Origin: Nitratireductor sp. XY-223
Lineage (GTDB): Bacteria > Pseudomonadota > Alphaproteobacteria > Rhizobiales > Rhizobiaceae
DNA length: 64,000 nt
Reading direction: 5' to 3'
Assembly: GCF_004959855.1 (NCBI RefSeq)
Contig: NZ_SPNT01000001.1
Coordinates: forward strand, 1-64,000
Position numbers and translations under genes: made by a program. Under the pieces are notes generated by a model. It saw only the letters and a list, made by a program, of their open reading frames with translations. It was not told the origin of the DNA and made no database searches. This document shows positions 44,719 through 52,879 of the stretch, piece after piece. Positions within the stretch are counted from its first letter, which is position 1, and each line of letters opens with the position of its first letter.

Positions 44719-45738
44719 ATGCTGGACAACAACAAGCTGAACCTGGACAAGGCAGTGGACGTGCTGAAGGCGGCCGGCGAGCCGACCCGGCTGCGGGTGC
44801 TGGCGCTGTTGTTCGGCGGCGACCTGACGGTCACCGACCTGACGGAAATCCTCGGGCAGTCCCAGCCGCGCATTTCGCGTCACCTGAAACTCCTTACGGA
44901 AGCCGGCCTGGTTGAGCGCTTTCAGGAAGGCGCCTGGGCCTATTTCCGCCTGAGCGGCGACGGCCGCTCGCACGCGCTGGCGCGCCACATCGTCGATGCG
45001 GTGTCGTCCTCGGATCCGCTGCTGTCGCGCGACAGCGAACGGCTGAGAGCCGTCAAGCAGGCACGGGCCGCCCGCGCCCAGGCCTATTTCAGCCGCAACG
45101 CGGCCGAGTGGGACGAGCTGCGTTCGCTGCACATTTCCGACGAGCAGGTGGAAGAGGCGCTGCTTGAGATGATCGGCGATACGCCGTTCGATTCGATGCT
45201 CGATCTCGGCACCGGGACGGGCCGCATCCTGCAGCTCTTCTCATCGCTCTACCGGCGCGGCATCGGCGTCGATGCCAGCCGCGACATGCTGTCGGTCGCG
45301 CGCACGAATATCGACGCGGCGGGCATTACCCATGCGTCCGTGCGCCATGCCGACATCCTGAACCTGCCGCTCGAACGCGGTTCGTTCGACCTGATCACCA
45401 TCCACCAGGTGCTGCACTTCCTGCAGCATCCGGAAGAGGCCATTGCCGAAGCGGTGCGCATGCTGAGCCCTGGCGGGCGCATCATCGTCGTCGACTTCGC
45501 GCCGCACGAGTTCGAGTACCTGCGTGACGAGCACGCCCATCTGCGGCTCGGCTTTCCGGCCGACGCCATCTCGACCTGGCTCGGCGAAGCGGGTCTCGAG
45601 GTCGAGAAGGTCGTCGCACTGACGCCCGAGGACGAAGTTGAGAAGGGACTGACGGTCACGATCTGGCTGGCGCGCGACCCGCGCCTTGTCATCGCCGAAG
45701 GTTCCGATGTTGAATCGCCTGTAAAAGGAGTTGCCTGA
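44719..45738 (+). CDS. ArsR-family regulator fused to a SAM-dependent methyltransferase domain
   Basis: 339 aa. Residues 10-100 form a winged helix (GEPTRLRVLALLFGG, then the LGQSQPRISRHLKLL recognition helix). The C-terminal two thirds are a class I methyltransferase with motif I LDLGTGTGR and the conserved GGRIIVVDFAPHE. No metal-binding CXC of arsenic sensors is seen, so the methyltransferase part may sense SAM or SAH. It sits 2 bp before metF, behind the 16-bp palindrome, which suggests autoregulated control of methionine and one-carbon metabolism. GAGGA precedes ATG 44719. Confidence 0.88.
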   Translation: MLDNNKLNLDKAVDVLKAAGEPTRLRVLALLFGGDLTVTDLTEILGQSQPRISRHLKLLTEAGLVERFQEGAWAYFRLSGDGRSHALARHIVDAVSSSDPLLSRDSERLRAVKQARAARAQAYFSRNAAEWDELRSLHISDEQVEEALLEMIGDTPFDSMLDLGTGTGRILQLFSSLYRRGIGVDASRDMLSVARTNIDAAGITHASVRHADILNLPLERGSFDLITIHQVLHFLQHPEEAIAEAVRMLSPGGRIIVVDFAPHEFEYLRDEHAHLRLGFPADAISTWLGEAGLEVEKVVALTPEDEVEKGLTVTIWLARDPRLVIAEGSDVESPVKGVA

Positions 45739-45740
45739 CC

Positions 45741-46664
45741 ATGTCCGTACTGCGCCGTTCCGGCCCGTCGCCCCTCGGTGATTCAATCAATGTCTCGTTC
45801 GAGTTCTTTCCGCCCAGGAGCGGCGACATGGAGAGTCAGCTCTGGGAGAGCATCATGCGCCTGGCGCCGTTCAACCCGGACTTCGTCTCCGTTACCTACG
45901 GCGCGGGCGGCAGCACGCGCCAGCCGACGCTGGCGACGATCAAGCGGATTTTGGAGGAAACGGAGCTCTCTCCGGCGGCGCACCTGACCTGCGTCAACGC
46001 GAGCCGGGACCAGGTCGACGCGGTGGCGCGCGAGTTCTGGCAGGCCGGCGTGCGTCACTTCGTGGCGCTGCGTGGCGATGCCCAGGAGGGCGTCGGCTCG
46101 ACCTACAAGGCGCATCCCGATGGCTACCGCAACGCCGCCGAGCTGGTGGCCGGCCTCAAGGCCTTCGCCGATTTCGAGATCACCGTCTCGGCCTATCCGG
46201 AAAAGCACCCGGAAAGCCCCGATTTCATGACCGATATCGACATGCTCAAGCGCAAGGTCGACAACGGTGCGACCCGCGCGATCACCCAGTTCTTCTTCGA
46301 CAACGATACCTATGAGCGCTATGTCGAGCGGGTGCGGCGCGCCGGGATCTACATTCCGATCGTCCCGGGCATCCTCCCCGTGCACAATTTCAGCCAGGTC
46401 GCGAAATTCGCCGGACTTTGCGGGGCCTCGATCCCGGACTGGCTAGCAACGCGCTTCGAGGGGCTGGACAAGGATCCGCAGACCCGCGCGCTTGTCGCCG
46501 CGGCGGTTGCCGCCGATCAGGTCATGGATCTCGTCGAGCGCGGCGTGCAGGATTTCCACTTCTACACGATGAACCGGGCACAGCTCGTCTACGCGATCTG
46601 CCATCTGCTCGGCCTGCGCGCGCCGAAGGGCAGCGGCACGGTGACCTCGATCGCCGCCGCTTAA
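45741..46664 (+). CDS. metF: 5,10-methylenetetrahydrofolate reductase
   Basis: 307-aa FAD-dependent TIM-barrel enzyme producing 5-methyltetrahydrofolate for methionine synthesis. Landmarks are VSFEFFPPRSGDME near the N-terminus, YGAGGSTR, the FVALRGDAQ flavin-site stretch and ITQFFFDNDTY. It begins 2 bp after the ArsR-methyltransferase gene and is very probably co-transcribed with it. No SAM riboswitch fits in the gap, so control would be by the protein regulator. Confidence 0.94.
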   Translation: MSVLRRSGPSPLGDSINVSFEFFPPRSGDMESQLWESIMRLAPFNPDFVSVTYGAGGSTRQPTLATIKRILEETELSPAAHLTCVNASRDQVDAVAREFWQAGVRHFVALRGDAQEGVGSTYKAHPDGYRNAAELVAGLKAFADFEITVSAYPEKHPESPDFMTDIDMLKRKVDNGATRAITQFFFDNDTYERYVERVRRAGIYIPIVPGILPVHNFSQVAKFAGLCGASIPDWLATRFEGLDKDPQTRALVAAAVAADQVMDLVERGVQDFHFYTMNRAQLVYAICHLLGLRAPKGSGTVTSIAAA

Positions 46665-46680
46665 CGACAAAAGCGAATTC

Positions 46681-46697
46681 GTTCAATATTGTTGAAC
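46681..46697 (+). promoter_or_regulatory. Palindrome upstream of the azoreductase gene
   Basis: GTTCAA-TATTG-TTGAAC is a perfect 6-base dyad in the 140-base gap between metF and the azoreductase gene. It has the T-N11-A layout of LysR sites and could be the operator of a quinone- or electrophile-responsive regulator; none is encoded nearby. Confidence 0.5.
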
Positions 46698-46804
46698 AGT
46701 ACGTCCTGCATTCAGGGGCTTATGCTGGGCCCGATCGTGACTATCTCTGCGTGGATAACCGGCCCGATACCGGCCGCGAGCATTCCCCTCGGAGAGAAGC
46801 ACTC

Positions 46805-47395
46805 ATGACCCAGATACTGACGATCCACTCCTCGGCGCGGCGCAGTGATTCCGTCAGCCGGAAACTGACCGACGAGCTGGTTTCACGTCTCACACGCAAA
46901 CATGCCGATGCGTCGGTGCAGACGCGGGACGTTGCCGACGGGCTGACATTCCCGAGCGAGAACTGGGTCTCGGACCGCGTGCTCGCGAAGGGCGACCGGA
47001 CGGACCAGCAGCACGCCGCCCTGGCAGAAACCGACGCGCTCGTCGAAGAACTGGTCGGTGCCGACATCGTCGTCGTCGGTGCGCCGACCTATAATTTCGG
47101 CGTTCCGGCGGCCCTGAAAGCCTGGATCGATCACATCGCCCAACCGGGCCGTACGTTCCGCTACACCGAACAGGGGCCCGAGGGCCTCCTTGCGGGCAAG
47201 AAAGTTTACGTGGTGAATGCCTCCGGCGGCGTTCCGGCCGGCAGCCCGGCGGATTTCGTCACGCCGTATCTTAAGCACGTGTTCGCGTTCCTCGGCGTGA
47301 CGGATTTCGAGTTCATTGCCGCCGACCAGTTGGCCATGGCGGCCGATGACAGCGTCAAGCGGGCGCGCGACGCCATCGAGAAGGCGGCGGCCTAG
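46805..47395 (+). CDS. azoR: FMN-dependent NADH:quinone oxidoreductase / azoreductase
   Basis: 196-aa flavodoxin-fold enzyme that reduces quinones and azo bonds with NADH. The N-terminal SSARRSDSVSRKL holds the FMN phosphate, and APTYNFGVPAALKAWIDHI plus NASGG are family signatures. ATG 46805 follows GGAGAGAAGC; the frame is open further upstream but overlaps metF. A strong intrinsic terminator follows 45 bases after the stop. Confidence 0.92.
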   Translation: MTQILTIHSSARRSDSVSRKLTDELVSRLTRKHADASVQTRDVADGLTFPSENWVSDRVLAKGDRTDQQHAALAETDALVEELVGADIVVVGAPTYNFGVPAALKAWIDHIAQPGRTFRYTEQGPEGLLAGKKVYVVNASGGVPAGSPADFVTPYLKHVFAFLGVTDFEFIAADQLAMAADDSVKRARDAIEKAAA

Positions 47396-47440
47396 AGCGT
47401 GTCAGGCTTAGTTTGAATAATTTGACCGCGGAATCAAAGC

Positions 47441-47474
47441 GGGGATGGTGTGAACCATCCCCGTTGTGTTTTTC
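47441..47474 (+). terminator. Rho-independent terminator after azoR
   Basis: GGGGATGG (47441-47448) and CCATCCCC (47455-47462) pair perfectly around TGTGAA and are followed by the T-rich GTTGTGTTTTT. It ends plus-strand transcription from azoR and may also act on the minus-strand micropeptide message. Confidence 0.85.
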
Positions 47475-47513
47475 AGGGCCTGCCGGTCCTGCCGGCGGCG
47501 GGTCGCCCTCAGC

Positions 47514-47591
47514 TTACAAGAAAAGCATCAGGGCGATAAATAGGAACGCTGCACCGATCACCAGGACATTGAGCGAACGCGCCAATCCCAT
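47514..47591 (-). CDS. 25-residue single-pass membrane micropeptide
   Basis: A minus-strand frame of 25 codons (ATG 47591, TAA 47514) encodes MGLARSLN followed by a continuous hydrophobic segment ending in LMLFL. A very strong ribosome site, GGGAGGT, is placed seven bases before the ATG, which is the main reason to call it. The product would be a single membrane helix with its basic end in the cytoplasm. Neighbouring frames offer nothing better. Function unknown; micropeptides of this type often modulate a transporter or respiratory enzyme. Confidence 0.6.
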   Translation of the reverse strand: MGLARSLNVLVIGAAFLFIALMLFL

Positions 47592-47865
47592 AGCGGACCT
47601 CCCTGCGGTTTACCGATAAATGCTATGCCCAACAGAAGCGGAAAGAAAAGCAAAATAGTTGCTGCGCCGCCGAAACGGGCGATGGATATTTCAAATTTTA
47701 GCTTTTTAAGCGCATGAAATTCATTGACTTAGTTTGGTGCCAAAAAAGTGTGAATCATGGGTCAGATTGACCGCGATTGCTGCGGCTGCGAAGGGCGTAT
47801 TCGTGGCGACTTTGTGGCGGGACCTTTAAATTCAAAGGGTTTTTGACGTCAGACCGGTCCGGTTT
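47592..47865. other. Intergenic region between the micropeptide and the EamA transporter gene
   Basis: About 274 bases with no further gene seen. TTTGGTGCCAAA at 47733-47744 is a near-palindrome that could be an operator for the micropeptide gene. The imperfect dyad ACCTTTAAATTCAAAGGGT at 47820-47838 lies downstream of the EamA stop and may end that minus-strand transcript. Confidence 0.4.
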
Positions 47866-48810
47866 CTAGCCTTCACTTTTCCTATAACGCATTAATTTTG
47901 TTTTATTTTTTATGTAGTGCACGAGTCTTCCGTCGATCGTCAGCAGGCCGAGACCGATGAGCAGCAATCCGGCCAGGGCTTCGAATGTCATCTGTTCATT
48001 GAGGAATGCGACGCCGAGCAGGATCGCGCTGGGCGGGACGATGAGGGTCACCAGCGATGTGTTGGTGGCACCCGCCGAGGCGATGATCCGGAAGAAGAGG
48101 ATATAGGCGAGCGAGGTGGACAGGACCGCGAGCAGCAATATCGCGGCCACGATATCGACCGGCGGGAACGGGATCGTCCAGGGGCGGTCGAGGACCAGAA
48201 TAACCGGCAGCATGATCACCGAAGACGCCGTCAGCTGGCCGGTCGCGGTGACCACCGGCGGCAGATCGCTGAAGCGTTTGCCGTAGGTGGCGGCGAAGCC
48301 GTAGGAGACGGCCGCGCCGACGATGGCGAGCTGCGCCCAAACCGGTGCCCCGAGCCCGGTGATGGCCGAAGGACCGATCAGGACCGCGGTTCCGGCCAGT
48401 CCGAGCAGGCAGCCGGCGACCTTGAGGACCGTCATTTTCTCGTCGTTGGTCAGTACATTGGCAACCACCACGGTCCACAGCGGCGTTGTTGCGTTCAATA
48501 TGGCTGCAAGACCGGCGCCGATCTCGGTCTGGCCGAAGAAGATCAGCGTGAAGGGAATGGCGTTGTTGAGAAGGCCAAGCAAGAGGAATGCGCGCCAGCG
48601 GGCGAGGATGCTGCGGTAGAGCCCGTTGCGAGCGAAGAGGTAGAGATGCAGCGCCACCGCCGCCAGGAACACGCGCAGGAACACGAGTGTCAGCGGCGGC
48701 ACATATTCGACGGCCACACGGGCAAAAAAGAACGAACCGCCCCAGATGGCGCCGAGCAGGAACAGCAACAGCCAGGTCAACGGTGTGATGGGATGTGTAT
48801 TGTCGCTCAT
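47866..48810 (-). CDS. DMT-superfamily (EamA) metabolite exporter
   Basis: 314-aa inner-membrane protein with ten helices in two EamA repeats. The first repeat opens with LLFLLGAIWGGSFFFARVAV, split here as the typical GAIWGGSFF helix, and the second ends with LNEQMTFEALAGLLLIGLGLL (in parts: LNEQMTFEA, GLLLIGLG). The family exports amino acids, purines or other metabolites; the solute cannot be told. It is transcribed alone, divergently from the small membrane protein. Confidence 0.88.
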   Translation of the reverse strand: MSDNTHPITPLTWLLLFLLGAIWGGSFFFARVAVEYVPPLTLVFLRVFLAAVALHLYLFARNGLYRSILARWRAFLLLGLLNNAIPFTLIFFGQTEIGAGLAAILNATTPLWTVVVANVLTNDEKMTVLKVAGCLLGLAGTAVLIGPSAITGLGAPVWAQLAIVGAAVSYGFAATYGKRFSDLPPVVTATGQLTASSVIMLPVILVLDRPWTIPFPPVDIVAAILLLAVLSTSLAYILFFRIIASAGATNTSLVTLIVPPSAILLGVAFLNEQMTFEALAGLLLIGLGLLTIDGRLVHYIKNKTKLMRYRKSEG

Positions 48811-48983
48811 TTCCGCTCTGCCGATCGCGTATTGAATGGAATCGTTCTTAAGCCCTGAACGTGCGTCCCGCCATCCGATTCTTGCTTCGCCATCACGGAC
48901 AATCTGTAGCAGTGACCCGGAGGCCGGTCTTGCGGTAGAATGTGACCCTGAACCGCATCTGCCAATTCCTGGGAAACTCGGCC

Positions 48984-49244
48984 ATGACGGCAGCGAAATT
49001 GCCGAAACTCGTGCGTTTTGTCATCGCCAACAGCTTTATCGGCATGTGCATCGGCTGGGCGCTGGCCGCTGCGGTCGTCTATTTCGACATCAACGGCTTC
49101 GGCAGCCTGGTCCTGGAATCGCGGCATGTCGCAACGGCGCTTTTCATCATGTTCTTCTCGTTCGGGATCACTTTCGGCTTCGCTTACCTGACGACCGCCG
49201 TCCTTTTGCTGCCGACCGACAAGGACGATTTCGACAAGGTCTGA
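48984..49244 (+). CDS. Small two- or three-helix membrane protein
   Basis: 86-aa hypothetical protein. Hydrophobic segments occupy about residues 12-34 (IANSFIGMCIGWALAAAVVY, shown in part) and 48-75 (LFIMFFSFGITFGFAYLTT), and the C-terminus is the acidic DKDDFDKV. I do not recognise a family name, but composition and codon use match neighbouring genes, so it is probably real. ATG 48984 is preferred to 48942 because the membrane protein starts there. It is followed 100 bases later by the CPA2 antiporter gene. Confidence 0.6.
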   Translation: MTAAKLPKLVRFVIANSFIGMCIGWALAAAVVYFDINGFGSLVLESRHVATALFIMFFSFGITFGFAYLTTAVLLLPTDKDDFDKV

Positions 49245-49346
49245 TCCGCCGGCGGCCCGCGGGTTGCCGGTCGTCCGGCAGCGTGCAAAAATCGGGCGAT
49301 CGTTCAACAGCGGGGCCGCCGGCCCCGCCGTCGCGGGAGAAGTTAT

Positions 49347-50777
49347 CTGGAAGGAACAGTCCCAGCAGCGGTTGCAGAAACCGCTTCGCACGGCGCAGCC
49401 CTGAGCAGTCTCGCATTCGTCGCCGCCGTCGCCGGCATTATGGGCCTGGGTCTCATCTGGTTGCGGCAGCCGCCGCTCGTCGGATTCATACTCGCAGGCG
49501 TCGCCCTCGGCCCCACGGGATTCGGCGTCATTCCGGATTCGGAAAGCGTCAATCTGCTTGCAGAAATGGGCGTTCTCGTCCTCCTGTTCTTTATCGGCAT
49601 GGAGCTGTCGCTCAAGGCGTTCGTGCTGACACTCAGACAGGCATTGCTGGTTGCCGGCGGGCAAATCACAGCGGCGCTGATCGTCGCCATTCTGATCGGC
49701 CTCGGGCTCGGCATCGGTCTCGCCGAATCCGTTATCCTCGGTTTTATCATCGCCATGTCGAGCACGGTGGTGGCCATGAAGATGCTCGACGACATGGGCG
49801 TCCTGCGCGGCGAGGAAGGGCGCATCGCGGTCGGGGTTCTCATCGCCCAGGATATCGCGGTCGTCCCGATGCTGATCTTCGTCAGCAGCTTCGGTTCGGG
49901 CGACATCGATTTCGCGGCTGTCGCGCTCAAGGTCGTCGTTGCCGTCGCGTTCCTCGGCGGCCTTTTGTGGTGGCTCGGCAGGCGGGGCAAGCTGCGCGTG
50001 CCGTTCACCGAGCAGATCGAGAACAAGGTCGAGATCCTGGCGCTCGGCTCGCTGGCGCTGTGTTTTTCGGCGGCGGCGGCGTCCGGCATTGCCGGCCTTT
50101 CGCCGGTCTACGGCGCATTCGTCGCCGGCATCCTGATCGGCAACTCGACGCTGCGCAGCCGCGTCATCCCGGTGATCGAACCGATCCAGAGCGTTCTTCT
50201 GGTGGTGTTCTTCCTGTCGATCGGCCTGCTCATGGATCTCAGCTTCATCTGGGACAACCTGCTGCTGGTCATTGCCGCCTCCCTGGCGGTGATCGCCGCC
50301 AAATCCATTCTCAACATCGTCCTGTTGCGGTTGACGGGTTCAAGCGAGCAGACGGCGCTGGTCGCCGGCCTGTCGATGGCCCAGATCGGCGAGTTCTCCT
50401 TCGTGCTTGCCGCCGCCGGCCTCAGCGTTGCTGCGCTCAGCGGCGATGCCTACCGCCTGGCGATCGCCGTGATCGCCATCTCGCTGTTAATCTCGCCCTT
50501 GTGGGCGAACCTGATGCGCCGGGTCGAGCGCGTCGCGACGGCCGGGCTGACGTCCTACAGGTCGGCGCTGATGGAGGCCTATGCGACCGAGATCGGCGAG
50601 ATGCAGCGCGGCCGTCAGGCGGTCGACCGGGCCGTGTTCCACGCACGGCTGCGCTACCGGGCGGCACGGCTGGCGCTCTATCACCGGCGCGTCGAGAAGG
50701 CGGCCAAACAGGCCGCGTCCGAAGAGACCGAAGCGGAAGCGCCGAAGAAGGAAGATGCCGGCGAGGCCGCCCAGTAA
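49347..50777 (+). CDS. CPA2-family monovalent cation:proton antiporter (KefB/RosB-like)
   Basis: Inner-membrane antiporter with about 12 helices and a charged C-terminal tail (rich in Glu, Lys and Ala). The ion-path region FIGMELSLKAF and the VLIAQDIAVVPML helix are typical, and there is no TrkA-N domain. The first ATG (49440) would cut into the first helix. The frame is open upstream, and a CTG at 49347 preceded by GGGAGA six bases away adds EGTVPAAVAETAS plus the missing helix start, so I give CTG as the start, with ATG 49440 as alternative. The gene converges with mltB. Confidence 0.85.
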   Translation: MEGTVPAAVAETASHGAALSSLAFVAAVAGIMGLGLIWLRQPPLVGFILAGVALGPTGFGVIPDSESVNLLAEMGVLVLLFFIGMELSLKAFVLTLRQALLVAGGQITAALIVAILIGLGLGIGLAESVILGFIIAMSSTVVAMKMLDDMGVLRGEEGRIAVGVLIAQDIAVVPMLIFVSSFGSGDIDFAAVALKVVVAVAFLGGLLWWLGRRGKLRVPFTEQIENKVEILALGSLALCFSAAAASGIAGLSPVYGAFVAGILIGNSTLRSRVIPVIEPIQSVLLVVFFLSIGLLMDLSFIWDNLLLVIAASLAVIAAKSILNIVLLRLTGSSEQTALVAGLSMAQIGEFSFVLAAAGLSVAALSGDAYRLAIAVIAISLLISPLWANLMRRVERVATAGLTSYRSALMEAYATEIGEMQRGRQAVDRAVFHARLRYRAARLALYHRRVEKAAKQAASEETEAEAPKKEDAGEAAQ

Positions 50778-50780
50778 CAG

Positions 50781-51977
50781 CTACTGAAGGCGTGCCAGCA
50801 GCTGCGGTGTCGGCCAGGCGTCGGCGGGCATCCCGAGGCGAAGCTGTTCCTTCTGGACAGCGGCGCGCGTGCCGGCGCCGAGGATGCCGTCGATCTTGCC
50901 GACATCGTGTCCCTTGCCCGCCAGGATCCGCTGCAGGTTCTTCATCTGTGCATCGGAAAGACCCGGATCCGGATTGCCTGCGTCATAGCGGCTGGCCCCG
51001 GCGAGGCGGGTCGCGAAATAGGCGGCGCTGGTCGTATAGATGAACGACTTGTTCCATTCCAGGTAGATCGAGAAATTCGGATAGGCGAGGAATGCCGGGC
51101 CATTGCGGCCTTGCGGCAGGAGCAGCGCCGCGGACATGTCGTTGGAGGGCAGGGAGCCTTCGCGGGCCTCTACGCCGCGAGCCGACCATTCACCGACCGG
51201 CAGCGCCTTGCCGAGGCCGGTGTTCTGCCAGTCGAGGTCGGACGGGACGACAACCTCCTGGAGCCAGGGCTGGCCGGCCTGCCAGCCGAGATGGCGGATG
51301 AAATTGGCGCCTGTCAGGATGGCGTCGGGCGCGCTCGCCTTCAGGCGCACCTGACCGTCGCCGTCGGCGTCCACACCGAACTGGAGTATGTCGACGGGCA
51401 GCATCTGCACCTGTCCGATCTCGCCGGCCCAGGCTCCGGTCGTGCGCACCGGATCGAGGTCGCCGTTCTCCACCATCCTGATCGCGGCGATGAGTTCCGG
51501 ACGGAAGAGTTCCGGCCGGCGGCAGTCGTGGGAGAGCGTGACCAGCGCATTGATCGTATTGAAATCCCCCTGGACGGCGCCGAAATCGGTCTCAAGTCCC
51601 CAGAAGGCGGTGATCACCGCGCGCGGGACGCCGTATTCGCGTTCAGCCCGATCGAATGTGGCGGCGTATTTCGCCATATTCCTGCGGCCGTGATCCATTC
51701 GGTTCTGGCTGATCACGCGCCGCGAAAACTCGAGGAAAGTCAGCTTGAAGACGCCCTGCGCCCGGTCGCGCCGCAGGACCTTGTTGTCGATCGCGGCATT
51801 TGCCAGCGCCCGGTTGGCGGCGCGCGCCGAGATCCCCTGCGATACGGCCTCCTGCTTCACGCTGTTCAGGAACTGGCCGAGATTGCCGCCGCATTCGGCG
51901 GCAAGGGACGGCGACGCCAGCGCAATGGAGAGGGCACCAAGGATTTTGACTGCGGAGCGCGTGATCGGTGTTTTCAT
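50781..51977 (-). CDS. Lytic murein transglycosylase (MltB type) with peptidoglycan-binding domain
   Basis: 398 aa, exported. Residues 1-27 form a Sec signal peptide ending SLAAE. The catalytic domain (about 30-320) contains the active-site Glu in WGLETDFG and the TTGAWAGEIGQVQMLP stretch (in parts). The C-terminal 60 residues form a PG_binding_1 domain with GKIDGILGAGTRAAV. It cleaves glycan strands to 1,6-anhydromuropeptides. The ATG at 51977 follows ACGGGACAAG; a longer frame upstream is arginine-rich and unlike a signal peptide. Confidence 0.92.
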   Translation of the reverse strand: MKTPITRSAVKILGALSIALASPSLAAECGGNLGQFLNSVKQEAVSQGISARAANRALANAAIDNKVLRRDRAQGVFKLTFLEFSRRVISQNRMDHGRRNMAKYAATFDRAEREYGVPRAVITAFWGLETDFGAVQGDFNTINALVTLSHDCRRPELFRPELIAAIRMVENGDLDPVRTTGAWAGEIGQVQMLPVDILQFGVDADGDGQVRLKASAPDAILTGANFIRHLGWQAGQPWLQEVVVPSDLDWQNTGLGKALPVGEWSARGVEAREGSLPSNDMSAALLLPQGRNGPAFLAYPNFSIYLEWNKSFIYTTSAAYFATRLAGASRYDAGNPDPGLSDAQMKNLQRILAGKGHDVGKIDGILGAGTRAAVQKEQLRLGMPADAWPTPQLLARLQ

Positions 51978-52018
51978 GTCTTGTCCCGTCTGAAGATGTT
52001 TGACTGCCTGTTCTTCGG

Positions 52019-52819
52019 TTACCGTTCGAATTGGGGATTTTGTTGGCCTGTCGCGCCCGTCAGCCATGTTGTCCATTGTTCCTGGTCGCCCGCATAGACG
52101 TTGATGTCCACATCGCCGTCTATGCCCGGCAATCGCCCGGTGCCGGTGTATTGCCAGAAGTGCCACGTGCGCCGGCGATAGACGGCGTCCGGGTGGTCGG
52201 CGACGGACCGGACCCAGAACTGATAATCGCTGAAATGGCCTTCAAGGTTTTCCCGGTGGAAGTCGACCGTCGTATAGATCAGCGGCCGCTTGCCGTAATG
52301 CGCCTCGACCCGCTCGAGGAATATGCGCATCTCGCTGCGCACCGTGTGCGGCGGCGGTCTCTTCTTGCAACTGGGTGAATGGTGGTTCCATTCGATATCC
52401 AGCACGGGCGGCAAAGCGGAGGGATCGGCAGGCGTATTCGCGATAAACCACTCGGCCTGCTCGCCGGCCGGCCGGCAGAAATAGTAGAAGTGATAGGCGC
52501 CGCGTGGGATTCCGGCGCGATTGGCGTTGTGCCAGTATTCGAGGAAACGCTCGTCGCGGTGGTCGCCGCCTTCCGTGGACTTGATATAGGCAAAGGCGAT
52601 GTCGGCCCTGCGGAGCCTTCTCCAATCGATGTCGCCCTGCCATTTCGACACGTCGATCCCGTGTATTTCATGGGTGGCCGGGTGTCTTTCACCGAAATAC
52701 TGGGGATCGGCATCGCCGTAGCGCGAGGGCGAAACCTGCGGTTCAAGGCCCAGATCGTTGGTCGTGCAAGACATAAGCAGCGCGAGCAGCGGGATCAGAG
52801 CAAATCCAAATCGGAGCAT
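52019..52819 (-). CDS. GH25-family lysozyme-like lipoprotein
   Basis: 266-aa protein. The N-terminal lipoprotein signal MLRFGFALIPLLALLMSC has the lipobox LMSC, so the mature enzyme is probably anchored in a membrane facing the periplasm. The GH25 domain shows HGIDVSKWQGDIDW, the FAYIKSTEGGD strand, YHFYYFC and the catalytic DxE in VLDIEWN. It should cut N-acetylmuramic acid linkages in peptidoglycan. The frame is open to a GTG at 52846, but ATG 52819 gives the cleaner signal. It lies next to mltB, forming a small cell-wall pair. Confidence 0.9.
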   Translation of the reverse strand: MLRFGFALIPLLALLMSCTTNDLGLEPQVSPSRYGDADPQYFGERHPATHEIHGIDVSKWQGDIDWRRLRRADIAFAYIKSTEGGDHRDERFLEYWHNANRAGIPRGAYHFYYFCRPAGEQAEWFIANTPADPSALPPVLDIEWNHHSPSCKKRPPPHTVRSEMRIFLERVEAHYGKRPLIYTTVDFHRENLEGHFSDYQFWVRSVADHPDAVYRRRTWHFWQYTGTGRLPGIDGDVDINVYAGDQEQWTTWLTGATGQQNPQFER

Positions 52820-52879
52820 ATCGAAGCGGGCCGAATCACGAATCACTGCATCGTCTTGTAATGGACAATTCCGTGCCGG

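Noticed and set aside
45700-45760. SAM or SAH riboswitch before metF
   Set aside because: Only 2 bases separate metF from the regulator gene, so there is no room; protein control is more likely.
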